From NCBI GenBank assembly GCA_022572905.1, contig JACZUZ010000142.1, forward strand, positions 1-5,875: DNA of 5,875 nucleotides, given 5' to 3'. A program made the translations under genes and the position numbers. This DNA is from Candidatus Zixiibacteriota bacterium (GTDB lineage: Bacteria; Zixibacteria; MSB-5A5; GN15; JACZUZ01). The notes below the pieces were generated by a model. It was given only the letters and a program-made list of their open reading frames with translations, did no database searches and had not been told where the DNA came from. Below are positions 1-5,541 of this stretch, piece by piece (within the stretch, counting starts at the first letter, position 1; the number at the start of each line of letters is the position of its first letter).

Positions 1-210
1 TCTATCGACTCCACTTTTCGAAGCTTCCAATCCCCGGTATATGTTGCCGCCGCCAACCACAACGGCGACTTCTGCGCCCAACTCAGTCAATTCTTTGAGT
101 TGCTCGCAGATCGCACTAACGATAGCAGGGTCAATACCGAAGGATTTTGAGCCCATCAGGGCTTCACCGGAAAGCTTTATGAGGGGTCTTTTGTACTTCA
201 GAGTTTCCAT
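1..210 (-). CDS. pyrH: UMP kinase (uridylate kinase), N-terminal 70 codons, cut by window edge
   Basis: Bacterial UMP kinase of the amino-acid-kinase fold transfers phosphate from ATP to UMP to make UDP, an essential cytoplasmic step of pyrimidine nucleotide synthesis. Only the first 70 residues are visible; the family is about 240 residues, so the 3' two thirds lie beyond position 1. Recognisable are the N-terminal phosphate-binding segment YKRPLIKLSGEALMG (residues 6-20), the FGIDP motif (24-28) and the glycine-rich VVVGGGNIYRG (50-60), all diagnostic of PyrH. ATG at 210 is chosen because the family starts a few residues before YKR. The upstream sequence has only a weak Shine-Dalgarno-like AGGG. 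In most bacteria pyrH directly follows tsf; here the kinase fusion gene separates them, with 120 bp between the kinase stop codon and this start. Identification is firm; completeness of the gene cannot be judged. Confidence 0.95.
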   Translation of the reverse strand, partial: METLKYKRPLIKLSGEALMGSKSFGIDPAIVSAICEQLKELTELGAEVAVVVGGGNIYRGLEASKSGVDR

Positions 211-218
211 GCCATCCC

Positions 219-247
219 TATATAGCAAGAGCGGCCATCCTTTTCAA
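219..247 (-). promoter_or_regulatory. candidate sigma-70-type promoter for pyrH
   Basis: On the minus strand a -35-like TTGAAA (247-242, five of six consensus bases) is followed by a 17-bp spacer and a -10-like TATATA (224-219, four of six). Transcription would begin around position 212, only two or three bases before the pyrH ATG at 210, so the mRNA would be leaderless or nearly so. The -35 box overlaps a small perfect inverted repeat, ATCCTT-TTC-AAGGAT at 237-251. This is a pattern match only; sigma-factor preferences in this organism are unknown. Confidence 0.4.
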
Positions 248-311
248 GGATAGGCGTTCGATTATGCGGAAGTAGTTGGAAGGGAATAGAGTACGCCTCA
301 GACAAGATTAG

Positions 312-327
312 TGAGCCAGAAGGCTCA
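312..327 (-). terminator. short hairpin after the kinase stop codon, weak terminator candidate
   Basis: A perfect 6-bp inverted repeat, TGAGCC-(4-nt loop)-GGCTCA, begins three bases after the TGA stop of the kinase fusion gene. The minus-strand sequence after it, CTAATCTTGTCT, is T-rich but has no uninterrupted T run. It could therefore be a weak intrinsic terminator or an mRNA 3'-end stabiliser. Its position directly behind a stop codon is the main reason for reporting it. Confidence 0.35.
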
Positions 328-330
328 GAT

Positions 331-3261
331 TCACATTTTAACTTCTCCCAAATATTTATCCAGCCAATCCAGGGTTTCTTTTACGAGTTGATCGCGCGGA
401 ACGAAATGCCCTGCTTCATAAAGGACATAGCGTTTATGCTCAGGATGTGTGCCGAACAATTGAAACATTGGCTTTTGAGATGTTTCCACTGGAAAGTATT
501 GGTCATATTTCCCGTTCAACATCAGTACGGGAGTTTTCATCCGAGGCAGATAATTAACCGGCTCTACTTCTGGTAATGAGTTTTGAAAAGATATCCCAGC
601 AACAAATAAAACTGAAACCTTAATCCGCGTCTCGACAGCTGGCACAATTGCCCCCAAAGCGGCGCCCCAACTCAAGCCATAATAAGCAAGTTTTTGAGAG
701 TTAATGTCCTGCCTCGTTTCCAGGTAGTCTATTGATCTGCTAAAATCTTTTACCCACATCACCACGTGTTCTTTGTAAAAATTCGTTTCATCGGGATAAT
801 CGCTATCAAGCTCGTCTCCGCGTGTAAGTGTTCCTTTATATATTGGGAACATCACCGCGCGGCCGCTCTTAAGTATAAAGTCGAAGTGCCGGTTTCTGTA
901 CCGTTGGATGGGACTAGCGTCTTTTGCATGTATTGCGTCCGAACCGGGAAAAATGATAACAGTTTGATAGGGAGGGTCGCTATTTTTCGGCAGGAATAGG
1001 TATGCGGTGACTCTCTCATTTCCATAGGCGGCGTCGAAAGTAATGACTTCCTCTATGGCGTCATCCCCACTGTCATCGAAGTTTTCCTGTTTGGCGTTAA
1101 GTTCAGTTTTATCATAGGCATACATGCCCAGGAAAATCTTAAATGTTTCATCAGACACGGGCTTTTGACTCAAGAAATCTCTATACGGAAGCTTAATCGT
1201 CCGAGTTAAGGAAGCAAGATTCTCCTCTTTATCAATATATTTTATACAGCGAAATCCGTTGGTGGGAGACCGATCAAAGGTATGCTGGGTGTAAGCGTCA
1301 TTGAATGAATAGGCGGGGTCGTTCCAGCCACCTCCCATTATGAATCGTTGACCACTTTCGTTAGATTCATTCTGGCACCATTCCCGGACGTTCCCTGCCA
1401 TGCCATAAGCGCCGGAGGGGTTCATTCCCTTGTGACTTTCAACATCCGTTGGGCCGTCGCCAAAATTACTCAATGGAACAATTGCATAACTTAACTGAGG
1501 TCCTGCGGCGGCGCTCCAATGAAAAATCGTGGGCAGGTTTTTCCCCGCAAATTCGGCATAGGCCGCCGCCTCGTACCAGCTGACACCCATGACCGGAAAA
1601 TTTTCTTCGCCAGTAGGATAATCCCCGACTTCCCAGGTTGCCGGGCCAAATCTGCCCGTCTTATCCTTAAAGTTATCCATCGCTTCTTCCCACGAAATCA
1701 ATGCGCTATCCCTTACAAATGGATGTTTCCAGAATATTCTGTTTCGGTAACCACCGCCGTCAACGAACTTTTTGAAGTCGCTATTGGTAACTTCAAATTT
1801 GTCCAGGAAAACATCTTTCGTCTCTTCAGCCTTTATGTGATCAAGCCCGGGAAGCGAAAGTGACCTTTTCCCTCCGCGCGCACGTATCATTCCAGTCGGT
1901 ATAGATCCCACAGTATCTAGTGTATAACTCCTTTTGTTCAACCGATAAGACAAATTCGCGACTTCGACAGTTTCAAATCCTTCCTTTACGATTCTTAGTC
2001 TTGAGAAACCCTGAGGAAATCTGAGACTATCTATCGGTGTTCGACCCAGATATTCCCATTTCTCATCCACCGCGCTGTATTCTCTTCGATAAATGTCAGC
2101 TCCTTCGGGATCAGAATTCATACTAATGATTCTCGAAACCGTCGGCCAAAGTTTGCTGAGTCGAGGGCTGTCTGGAACAACCACCTCAACTCTCTCTGCG
2201 AGCGCAAATGCCGCATAATAGTTTCGCTCCTTAACCAGTATTTCAATCTGAGGAATCGCTTGATAGAGCGCCCATTCAATTTTGGCGTTGTAGTCTCGCC
2301 ACCAGAAGGCTATTGCAGTAAGCGCAATGAGAAGCGTTATCCCAGTTACCATGAAGCTGGGCCGTCGAATAATCGAGATCAGGGAAGGTGATATCGAATC
2401 TGCTTCTCGAGTTGCTTTTAAGGTATCGAGAAGCTCTTGAGCTGTTGCAAAGCGATCATCTGGCTTTTTTGCTAAAGCTCGATGGGCAATTTCTGCTATC
2501 GCTTCTGGCACACCGGGTCGAAGTGAGGCGACCTCTTCCGGGTCTTCGTGGACTATGGAATAAGCAACCGCGGCGTCATGTTCACCTTTAAACGGTAAGC
2601 GGCCAGCGATCATCTCATACAAAACGACACCAACCGAAAATATATCAGAGCGATGATCCACCTTCTGGCCCTGTACCTGTTCCGGCGACATATAGCTGGC
2701 TGTGCCGAATGTCGAGCCGGTCTTGGTCAGTTTCTCTTGACCTGCGACCGTAGCTAATCCAAAGTCCAGCAGGCGAGGTTTGCCTTTCTTATCAATAATA
2801 ATATTCGCAGGCTTGATGTCGCGATGCACTACACCGGCGCTGTGGGCTTCGTTCAGCCCCTCACAGATTTGCATGGTGAGATCAACCGCATCAGCAACTG
2901 ATAGCTTGCCCTGCTTGATAACTTCCCGCAGAGTCTGCCCTTCAATATGCGCCATTGCAAAGAACGGTCGTCCCTGAAACTCACCTACTTCGTAAACCGG
3001 AACAATATTGGGATGGTCGAGCTTGGCGGCCGCTTTCGCTTCACGGGTGAAACGAGCACGGCTGGCTTCGTTCTGAGAGAGGTGAGAAGGTAAAAATTTT
3101 AGAGCGACTTTGCGATCGAGCTGAGAATCCTCAGCCAGATAGACCTCGCCCATACCCCCGGCGCCGATCTTGGAGATGATCTCGTAGTGCGAGACTTTGG
3201 TACCTGCGGTCAGGGGCACAAATGACTGTGTGTCGTCATCATCAAAGTTGTTTGCTGTCAT
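331..3261 (-). CDS. transmembrane Ser/Thr protein kinase fused to PEGA, FGE/SUMF1-like and alpha/beta-hydrolase domains
   Basis: A 976-residue multidomain protein, numbered from ATG 3261. Residues about 25-285 are a Hanks-type Ser/Thr kinase with all key residues visible: glycine loop GAGGMG (33-38), ATP lysine K55, helix-C glutamate E74, catalytic loop HRDIKPAN (146-153), DFG (166-168), and Thr/Ser-rich activation segment leading to GTASYMSPEQ (186-195). It should be active and belongs to the RD class. One membrane helix (303-321) follows an RR pair, predicting a cytoplasmic kinase with the remainder outside. Next come a PEGA-type domain (about 379-433, SDPEGADIY) and an FGE/SUMF1-like domain (about 453-675; FEVTNSDF, GNVREWC, GGGW, GFRC). 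Last is an alpha/beta hydrolase (about 737-976) with nucleophile elbow GLSWG (Ser864), Asp920 in NGKYD and His952 in EAGHF, a complete triad. ATG 3261 has GAAGG 10 nt upstream; an in-frame GTG at 3285 would add eight residues. The substrate and signal are unknown. The gene interrupts tsf-pyrH and appears to be its own transcription unit. Confidence 0.93.
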   Translation of the reverse strand: MTANNFDDDDTQSFVPLTAGTKVSHYEIISKIGAGGMGEVYLAEDSQLDRKVALKFLPSHLSQNEASRARFTREAKAAAKLDHPNIVPVYEVGEFQGRPFFAMAHIEGQTLREVIKQGKLSVADAVDLTMQICEGLNEAHSAGVVHRDIKPANIIIDKKGKPRLLDFGLATVAGQEKLTKTGSTFGTASYMSPEQVQGQKVDHRSDIFSVGVVLYEMIAGRLPFKGEHDAAVAYSIVHEDPEEVASLRPGVPEAIAEIAHRALAKKPDDRFATAQELLDTLKATREADSISPSLISIIRRPSFMVTGITLLIALTAIAFWWRDYNAKIEWALYQAIPQIEILVKERNYYAAFALAERVEVVVPDSPRLSKLWPTVSRIISMNSDPEGADIYRREYSAVDEKWEYLGRTPIDSLRFPQGFSRLRIVKEGFETVEVANLSYRLNKRSYTLDTVGSIPTGMIRARGGKRSLSLPGLDHIKAEETKDVFLDKFEVTNSDFKKFVDGGGYRNRIFWKHPFVRDSALISWEEAMDNFKDKTGRFGPATWEVGDYPTGEENFPVMGVSWYEAAAYAEFAGKNLPTIFHWSAAAGPQLSYAIVPLSNFGDGPTDVESHKGMNPSGAYGMAGNVREWCQNESNESGQRFIMGGGWNDPAYSFNDAYTQHTFDRSPTNGFRCIKYIDKEENLASLTRTIKLPYRDFLSQKPVSDETFKIFLGMYAYDKTELNAKQENFDDSGDDAIEEVITFDAAYGNERVTAYLFLPKNSDPPYQTVIIFPGSDAIHAKDASPIQRYRNRHFDFILKSGRAVMFPIYKGTLTRGDELDSDYPDETNFYKEHVVMWVKDFSRSIDYLETRQDINSQKLAYYGLSWGAALGAIVPAVETRIKVSVLFVAGISFQNSLPEVEPVNYLPRMKTPVLMLNGKYDQYFPVETSQKPMFQLFGTHPEHKRYVLYEAGHFVPRDQLVKETLDWLDKYLGEVKM

Positions 3262-3308
3262 TGGCCCATAACCTTCAAAATTCACACCATACCTAATTGC
3301 CTAGTTGC

Positions 3309-3337
3309 AAGATAGATTTCCTAATCCTTATTAGCAA
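3309..3337 (-). promoter_or_regulatory. candidate promoter of the kinase fusion gene
   Basis: Minus-strand TTGCTA (3337-3332) and TATCTT (3314-3309) are separated by 17 bp; each matches four of six consensus bases. They lie after the tsf terminator and about 25-50 bases before the two possible kinase start codons, a sensible position for an independent promoter. The match is modest and could be chance. Confidence 0.3.
3321..3334. repeat. operator-like inverted repeat CTAAT-CCTT-ATTAG
   Basis: A perfect 5-bp inverted repeat with a 4-bp centre lies in the spacer of the candidate kinase promoter. A further copy of GGATTAG occurs on the plus strand at 3383-3389, inverted relative to CTAATCC at 3321-3327. 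The placement over a promoter fits a repressor-binding site, but the repeat is short and AT-rich and no regulator is encoded nearby. Confidence 0.25.
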
Positions 3338-3393
3338 ACGCAAACTGCCGCAGGTTTCCGCTAACAGGCGTTGTATTTTTCTGGATTAGCCCC

Positions 3394-3419
3394 AAAAAAA
3401 GCCCGAACTAGTCGAGCTT
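3394..3419 (-). terminator. Rho-independent terminator after tsf
   Basis: The minus-strand transcript forms an 8-bp stem, AAGCUCGA paired with UCGGGCUU around a 5-nt loop (arms 3412-3419 and 3399-3406), running into seven consecutive T's (3400-3394). One pair is U-G; on the opposite strand it would be a C-A mismatch, so the structure favours minus-strand transcription. It lies 67 nt past the tsf stop and upstream of the kinase gene, so it should close the rpsB-tsf transcription unit and separate the kinase from it. Confidence 0.75.
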
Positions 3420-3425
3420 AATTGT

Positions 3426-3445
3426 TGCGGGTCTAAAGACCCACA
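3426..3445 (-). other. stable hairpin between tsf and its terminator
   Basis: Minus-strand UGUGGGUC and GACCCGCA pair (8 bp with one U-G, loop UUUA), 41 nt after the tsf stop codon and just six bases before the terminator stem. The U-G pair becomes C-A on the other strand, again favouring minus-strand RNA. No T run follows on this strand, so it is not itself a canonical terminator. It may protect the mRNA 3' end, or in the plus direction, where an AT-rich tract follows, act as a weak terminator. Confidence 0.45.
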
Positions 3446-3486
3446 TATTTTCTATAAAATAAATGTATTCGAGGATTGGGAGCGTC

Positions 3487-4365
3487 TTATTCCTCACCCA
3501 AACGGTAGCGGCAAATTTGTTTCACGCCCAGATCGGAGCCAACGCTTTCGGGCTGAGACTTGACATAGTCGGATACGGATTGGTCCGGGTCCTTAACGAA
3601 ACCCTGCTCCATGAGGACAACTTCGCTATAGAATTTTGATACTCGGCCGTTCACAATTTTCTCAACGATAGCTTCGGGCTTACCATCATTCAAAGCCTGC
3701 TGGCGATAGATTGCTTTTTCCTTCTCGATCACCGCCGAATCGACATCATCGCGATTCACAGCGGCCGGATTGACAGCGGCGACATGCATAGCGATATCTC
3801 TGGCAAAGACGCGGAATTCATCGGAAGCCGAAATATTAGAGGCTGAAATCTCAACAAGCACTCCCAGTTTATCTCCGGGATGAACGTAGTCTGCGATTCC
3901 GCCCGAACCATCCACTTCAAGCCGATTCGCGCGACGGATTATCATATTTTCACCGAGTTTCCCGATCAAAGTCTTAAGCGCATACTCAACGGTTCCCCCG
4001 CCTTCCCCTTCAAAAGTTGACGCTCCAAGTTTTTCAATGTCGGTTGGGACGCCACTCTTAGCGACCTGCTTGGCAAGCGCTTTCGCGAACGACTGGAAAT
4101 CATCGGTGCGAGCGACAAAATCGGTTTCACAGCTAATCTCAATTATCGCCCCAGACTTGTAGTCAGCGCTGACGAATGTTGAGATCAAACCTTCTGAAGT
4201 GATCCTTCCGGATTTGCTGGCGGCTTTGGCGATGCCGCGCTCTCTCAACAAATCAGAGGCTCTATCAAAATCCCCCTGGGCTTCTACGAGAGTTTTTTTG
4301 CAGTCCATAAGACCAGCGCCGGTTTTCATGCGGAGGTCTTTTACCATGCTTGCTGTTATTTCCAT
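3487..4365 (-). CDS. tsf: elongation factor Ts
   Basis: EF-Ts is the cytoplasmic guanine-nucleotide exchange factor that releases GDP from EF-Tu during translation elongation. The 292-residue product is a normal full length. The N-terminal UBA-like EF-Tu-binding module (1-40) carries VKDLRMKTGAGLMDCKKTL, followed by GDFDRASDLLRERG. The core has the signature ETDFVAR (80-86), whose TDF residues contact EF-Tu, then LIGKLGENM (133-141), HVAAVNP (194-200) and the C-terminal KIVNGRVSKFYSEVVLMEQ (236-254). ATG 4365 is chosen because the family starts with MEITASMVKDLR-like sequence and GAGAAGG sits 8 nt upstream; the frame stays open to a TTG at 4413, but those 16 extra residues are not family sequence. 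It follows rpsB after 128 bp, as in most bacteria, and is followed by two hairpins including a terminator. Confidence 0.97.
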   Translation of the reverse strand: MEITASMVKDLRMKTGAGLMDCKKTLVEAQGDFDRASDLLRERGIAKAASKSGRITSEGLISTFVSADYKSGAIIEISCETDFVARTDDFQSFAKALAKQVAKSGVPTDIEKLGASTFEGEGGGTVEYALKTLIGKLGENMIIRRANRLEVDGSGGIADYVHPGDKLGVLVEISASNISASDEFRVFARDIAMHVAAVNPAAVNRDDVDSAVIEKEKAIYRQQALNDGKPEAIVEKIVNGRVSKFYSEVVLMEQGFVKDPDQSVSDYVKSQPESVGSDLGVKQICRYRLGEE

Positions 4366-4493
4366 GTCGATAGCCTTCTCTATTTGATATGCGAATTTAT
4401 ATGGGAAGATCAATACTAGAAGATGAATGTCGCTGACCGTTTAGCCGAACAGGTATGCGAGAAACGCGCCCTATAATGGTCTCCAAAAAGCGC

Positions 4494-5276
4494 TTATCTT
4501 CGACGCTCCTGATCTTCCGGTGACAGGTAGGAGGATACATGGTGAGCGGCCTTACTTTCGGAATCTACTCTCGCCGCCATTTCCTGCGCGGAAACCGAGT
4601 TCTTGGTTTCCAAAACCGTTTCGCTCAATTCACGGGCAATTATTCGAATTGACTTGATAGCGTCGTCATTGGCGGCGATTGGGAAATCGATTGAGTCCGG
4701 ATTGGCGTTGGTATCGACGATCGCAATGATGGGTATATTCAGCCTCTTAGCTTCGGCCACTGCGATGCTTTCTTTCTTTGCGTCTACAATAAAAAGAAGG
4801 CCGGGCAGATGGCTCATATCTTTAATCCCGCCCAGACCCTTACACAATTTAATGTACTCGCGGCTCTTTAGGGAGCGTTCCTTTTTGGTGAATTGCTCAA
4901 TAGAGCCATCTTCGCGCATTTCCTCATACTCTTTGAGCTTGCGAATCGAGCGCTTGATAGTTTCAAAATTTGTTAGCGTGCCACCAAGCCAGCGCGAGTT
5001 GATGAAGAACTGCCCGCAACGCTGAGCTTCTTCCTTGACCACATCCTGCGCCTGCTTTTTTGTCCCTACGAAAAGGACCGATCTGCCGCGGCCGACAACT
5101 TCACGAATTTTCCGCTTGGCCTCATCAATAGCCACCAGAGTTTTCTTTAGATCAAGAATGTAAATGCCGTTTCGGGCAGTGAAAATAAAGGGCTTCATCT
5201 TGGGGTTCCAGCGTCTTGTCTGGTGCCCAAAATGAACGCCCGCTTCCAACAGGGCTTTAATTCTCGGTTCAATCAT
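4494..5276 (-). CDS. rpsB: 30S ribosomal protein S2
   Basis: S2 is a late-assembling protein of the small ribosomal subunit, bound at the head-body junction of 16S rRNA. The 260-residue product is complete. Diagnostic segments are LLEAGVHFGHQTRRWNPKM (9-27), RWLGGTLTNFETI (95-107), GIKDMSHLPGLLFIVD (150-165) and the C-terminal run IPIIAIVDTNANPDSIDFP (181-199) followed by IAANDDAIKSI. The last 30 residues form a polar tail ending in RRR. ATG 5276 is the only credible start, since a stop codon lies in frame nine codons upstream. Its Shine-Dalgarno is weak (AGAAAG about 9 nt upstream), while a strong GGAGGTAAG is misplaced about 30 nt upstream, inside the base of a long leader hairpin. In E. 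coli S2 represses its own rpsB-tsf mRNA through the leader, and a structured leader is present here too. It is followed by tsf. Confidence 0.97.
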   Translation of the reverse strand: MIEPRIKALLEAGVHFGHQTRRWNPKMKPFIFTARNGIYILDLKKTLVAIDEAKRKIREVVGRGRSVLFVGTKKQAQDVVKEEAQRCGQFFINSRWLGGTLTNFETIKRSIRKLKEYEEMREDGSIEQFTKKERSLKSREYIKLCKGLGGIKDMSHLPGLLFIVDAKKESIAVAEAKRLNIPIIAIVDTNANPDSIDFPIAANDDAIKSIRIIARELSETVLETKNSVSAQEMAARVDSESKAAHHVSSYLSPEDQERRR

Positions 5277-5307
5277 TTGTGGTACTTTCTGGTGTCGGTT
5301 ATCTTAC

Positions 5308-5398
5308 CTCCGGAGATCATTCTTTGCCAGACCTCGTGACGGCGGCGAACTATTCTCGCCGACCGTCAGAAGGACCGCTGGACAAAGTCCCTCCGAAG
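5308..5398 (-). promoter_or_regulatory. long structured rpsB mRNA leader, candidate S2 autoregulatory element
   Basis: The minus-strand RNA folds by eye into one extended imperfect hairpin of three stacked stems. The outer stem pairs CUUCGGAG (5398-5391) with CUCCGGAG (5315-5308), 8 bp with one U-G. The middle stem pairs CUUUG-U-CCAG (5387-5378) with CUGGCAAAG (5330-5322), 9 bp with one bulge. The top stem pairs UGACGG-U-CGGCGA (5368-5356) with UCGCCGCCGUCA (5348-5337), 12 bp with one bulge and a 7-nt loop. The U-G pair would be C-A on the other strand, supporting minus-strand RNA. The 3' base overlaps a GGAGG some 30 nt before the rpsB ATG. By analogy with known S2 control of rpsB leaders this may be an autoregulatory site; that role is inferred. 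Confidence 0.55.
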
Positions 5399-5439
5399 CG
5401 CTTATTGAGAAACGCTATTAAGCGTTTCTCTCCTATCAT
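5350..5439 (-). other. candidate 29-codon leader ORF upstream of rpsB
   Basis: ATG at 5439 is preceded by GAGGA with a 4-nt spacer, a better Shine-Dalgarno than that of rpsB itself. The frame runs 29 codons, starting MIGEKRLIAF and ending DGRRE, to a TAG at 5352-5350. It crosses the perfect hairpin at 5407-5430, and its stop codon lies in the loop of the top stem of the leader hairpin. A translating ribosome would therefore decide which leader stems form. I recognise no protein family, and a short ORF like this can arise by chance, so the call is tentative. Confidence 0.25.
5407..5430 (-). other. perfect 10-bp hairpin in the rpsI-rpsB spacer
   Basis: GAGAAACGCT and AGCGTTTCTC form a perfect 10-bp stem around a 4-nt loop (ATTA on the plus strand). 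On the minus strand it is followed by AATAAGCGCTTCGG, not a T run, so it is not a classical terminator for rpsI. It could be an RNase processing site between rpsI and rpsB, an mRNA stabiliser, or part of the rpsB leader fold. Confidence 0.5.
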
Positions 5440-5497
5440 GTCTTCCTCGTGAGCCCCAAAAGAACGTTTCATCACCCCGTAACAGATTGCGCATCTT

Positions 5498-5526
5498 ATT
5501 AGAAATAGAGATTAATCAAAATACAA
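5498..5526 (-). promoter_or_regulatory. candidate promoter for rpsB-tsf
   Basis: Minus-strand TTGTAT (5526-5521, TTG core only) and TCTAAT (5503-5498, five of six -10 bases) are spaced 17 bp apart in an AT-rich stretch shortly after the rpsI stop codon. A start near 5491 would give a leader of about 215 nt carrying all the hairpins before rpsB. The weak -35 box makes this a modest call; read-through from rpsI is the alternative. Confidence 0.33.
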
Positions 5527-5541
5527 AGTTGAGGGTAGATT

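Noticed and set aside
41..253. 70-codon open frame on the plus strand at the window start
   Set aside because: It is a shadow of pyrH; the minus strand gives the YKR...KLSGEAL and GGGNIYRG motifs.
1519..1863. 114-codon open frame on the plus strand
   Set aside because: It is antisense to the FGE-like part of the kinase fusion, which is clearly the coding frame; the translation looks like random basic sequence.
3262..3285. GTG start at 3285 for the kinase fusion
   Set aside because: It is possible (AGG 6 nt upstream), but ATG 3261 with GAAGG upstream is preferred; the difference is eight non-conserved residues, so this is not settled.
4366..4413. N-terminal extension of tsf to a TTG at 4413
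   Set aside because: The added 16 residues are not EF-Ts sequence, TTG is a poor start, and ATG 4365 has GAGAAGG at 8 nt.
4366..4493. Separate tsf promoter in the rpsB-tsf spacer (TTGATC and nearby TATAAA/ATATCA)
   Set aside because: No pair of boxes with acceptable spacing and match was found; co-transcription with rpsB is simpler.
4603..5025. 140-codon open frame on the plus strand
   Set aside because: It is wholly antisense to rpsB, whose protein is unmistakable, and its translation shows no family features.
5407..5430. Perfect hairpin as the rpsI terminator
   Set aside because: No T run follows on the minus strand, so I list it as a hairpin of unknown role instead.
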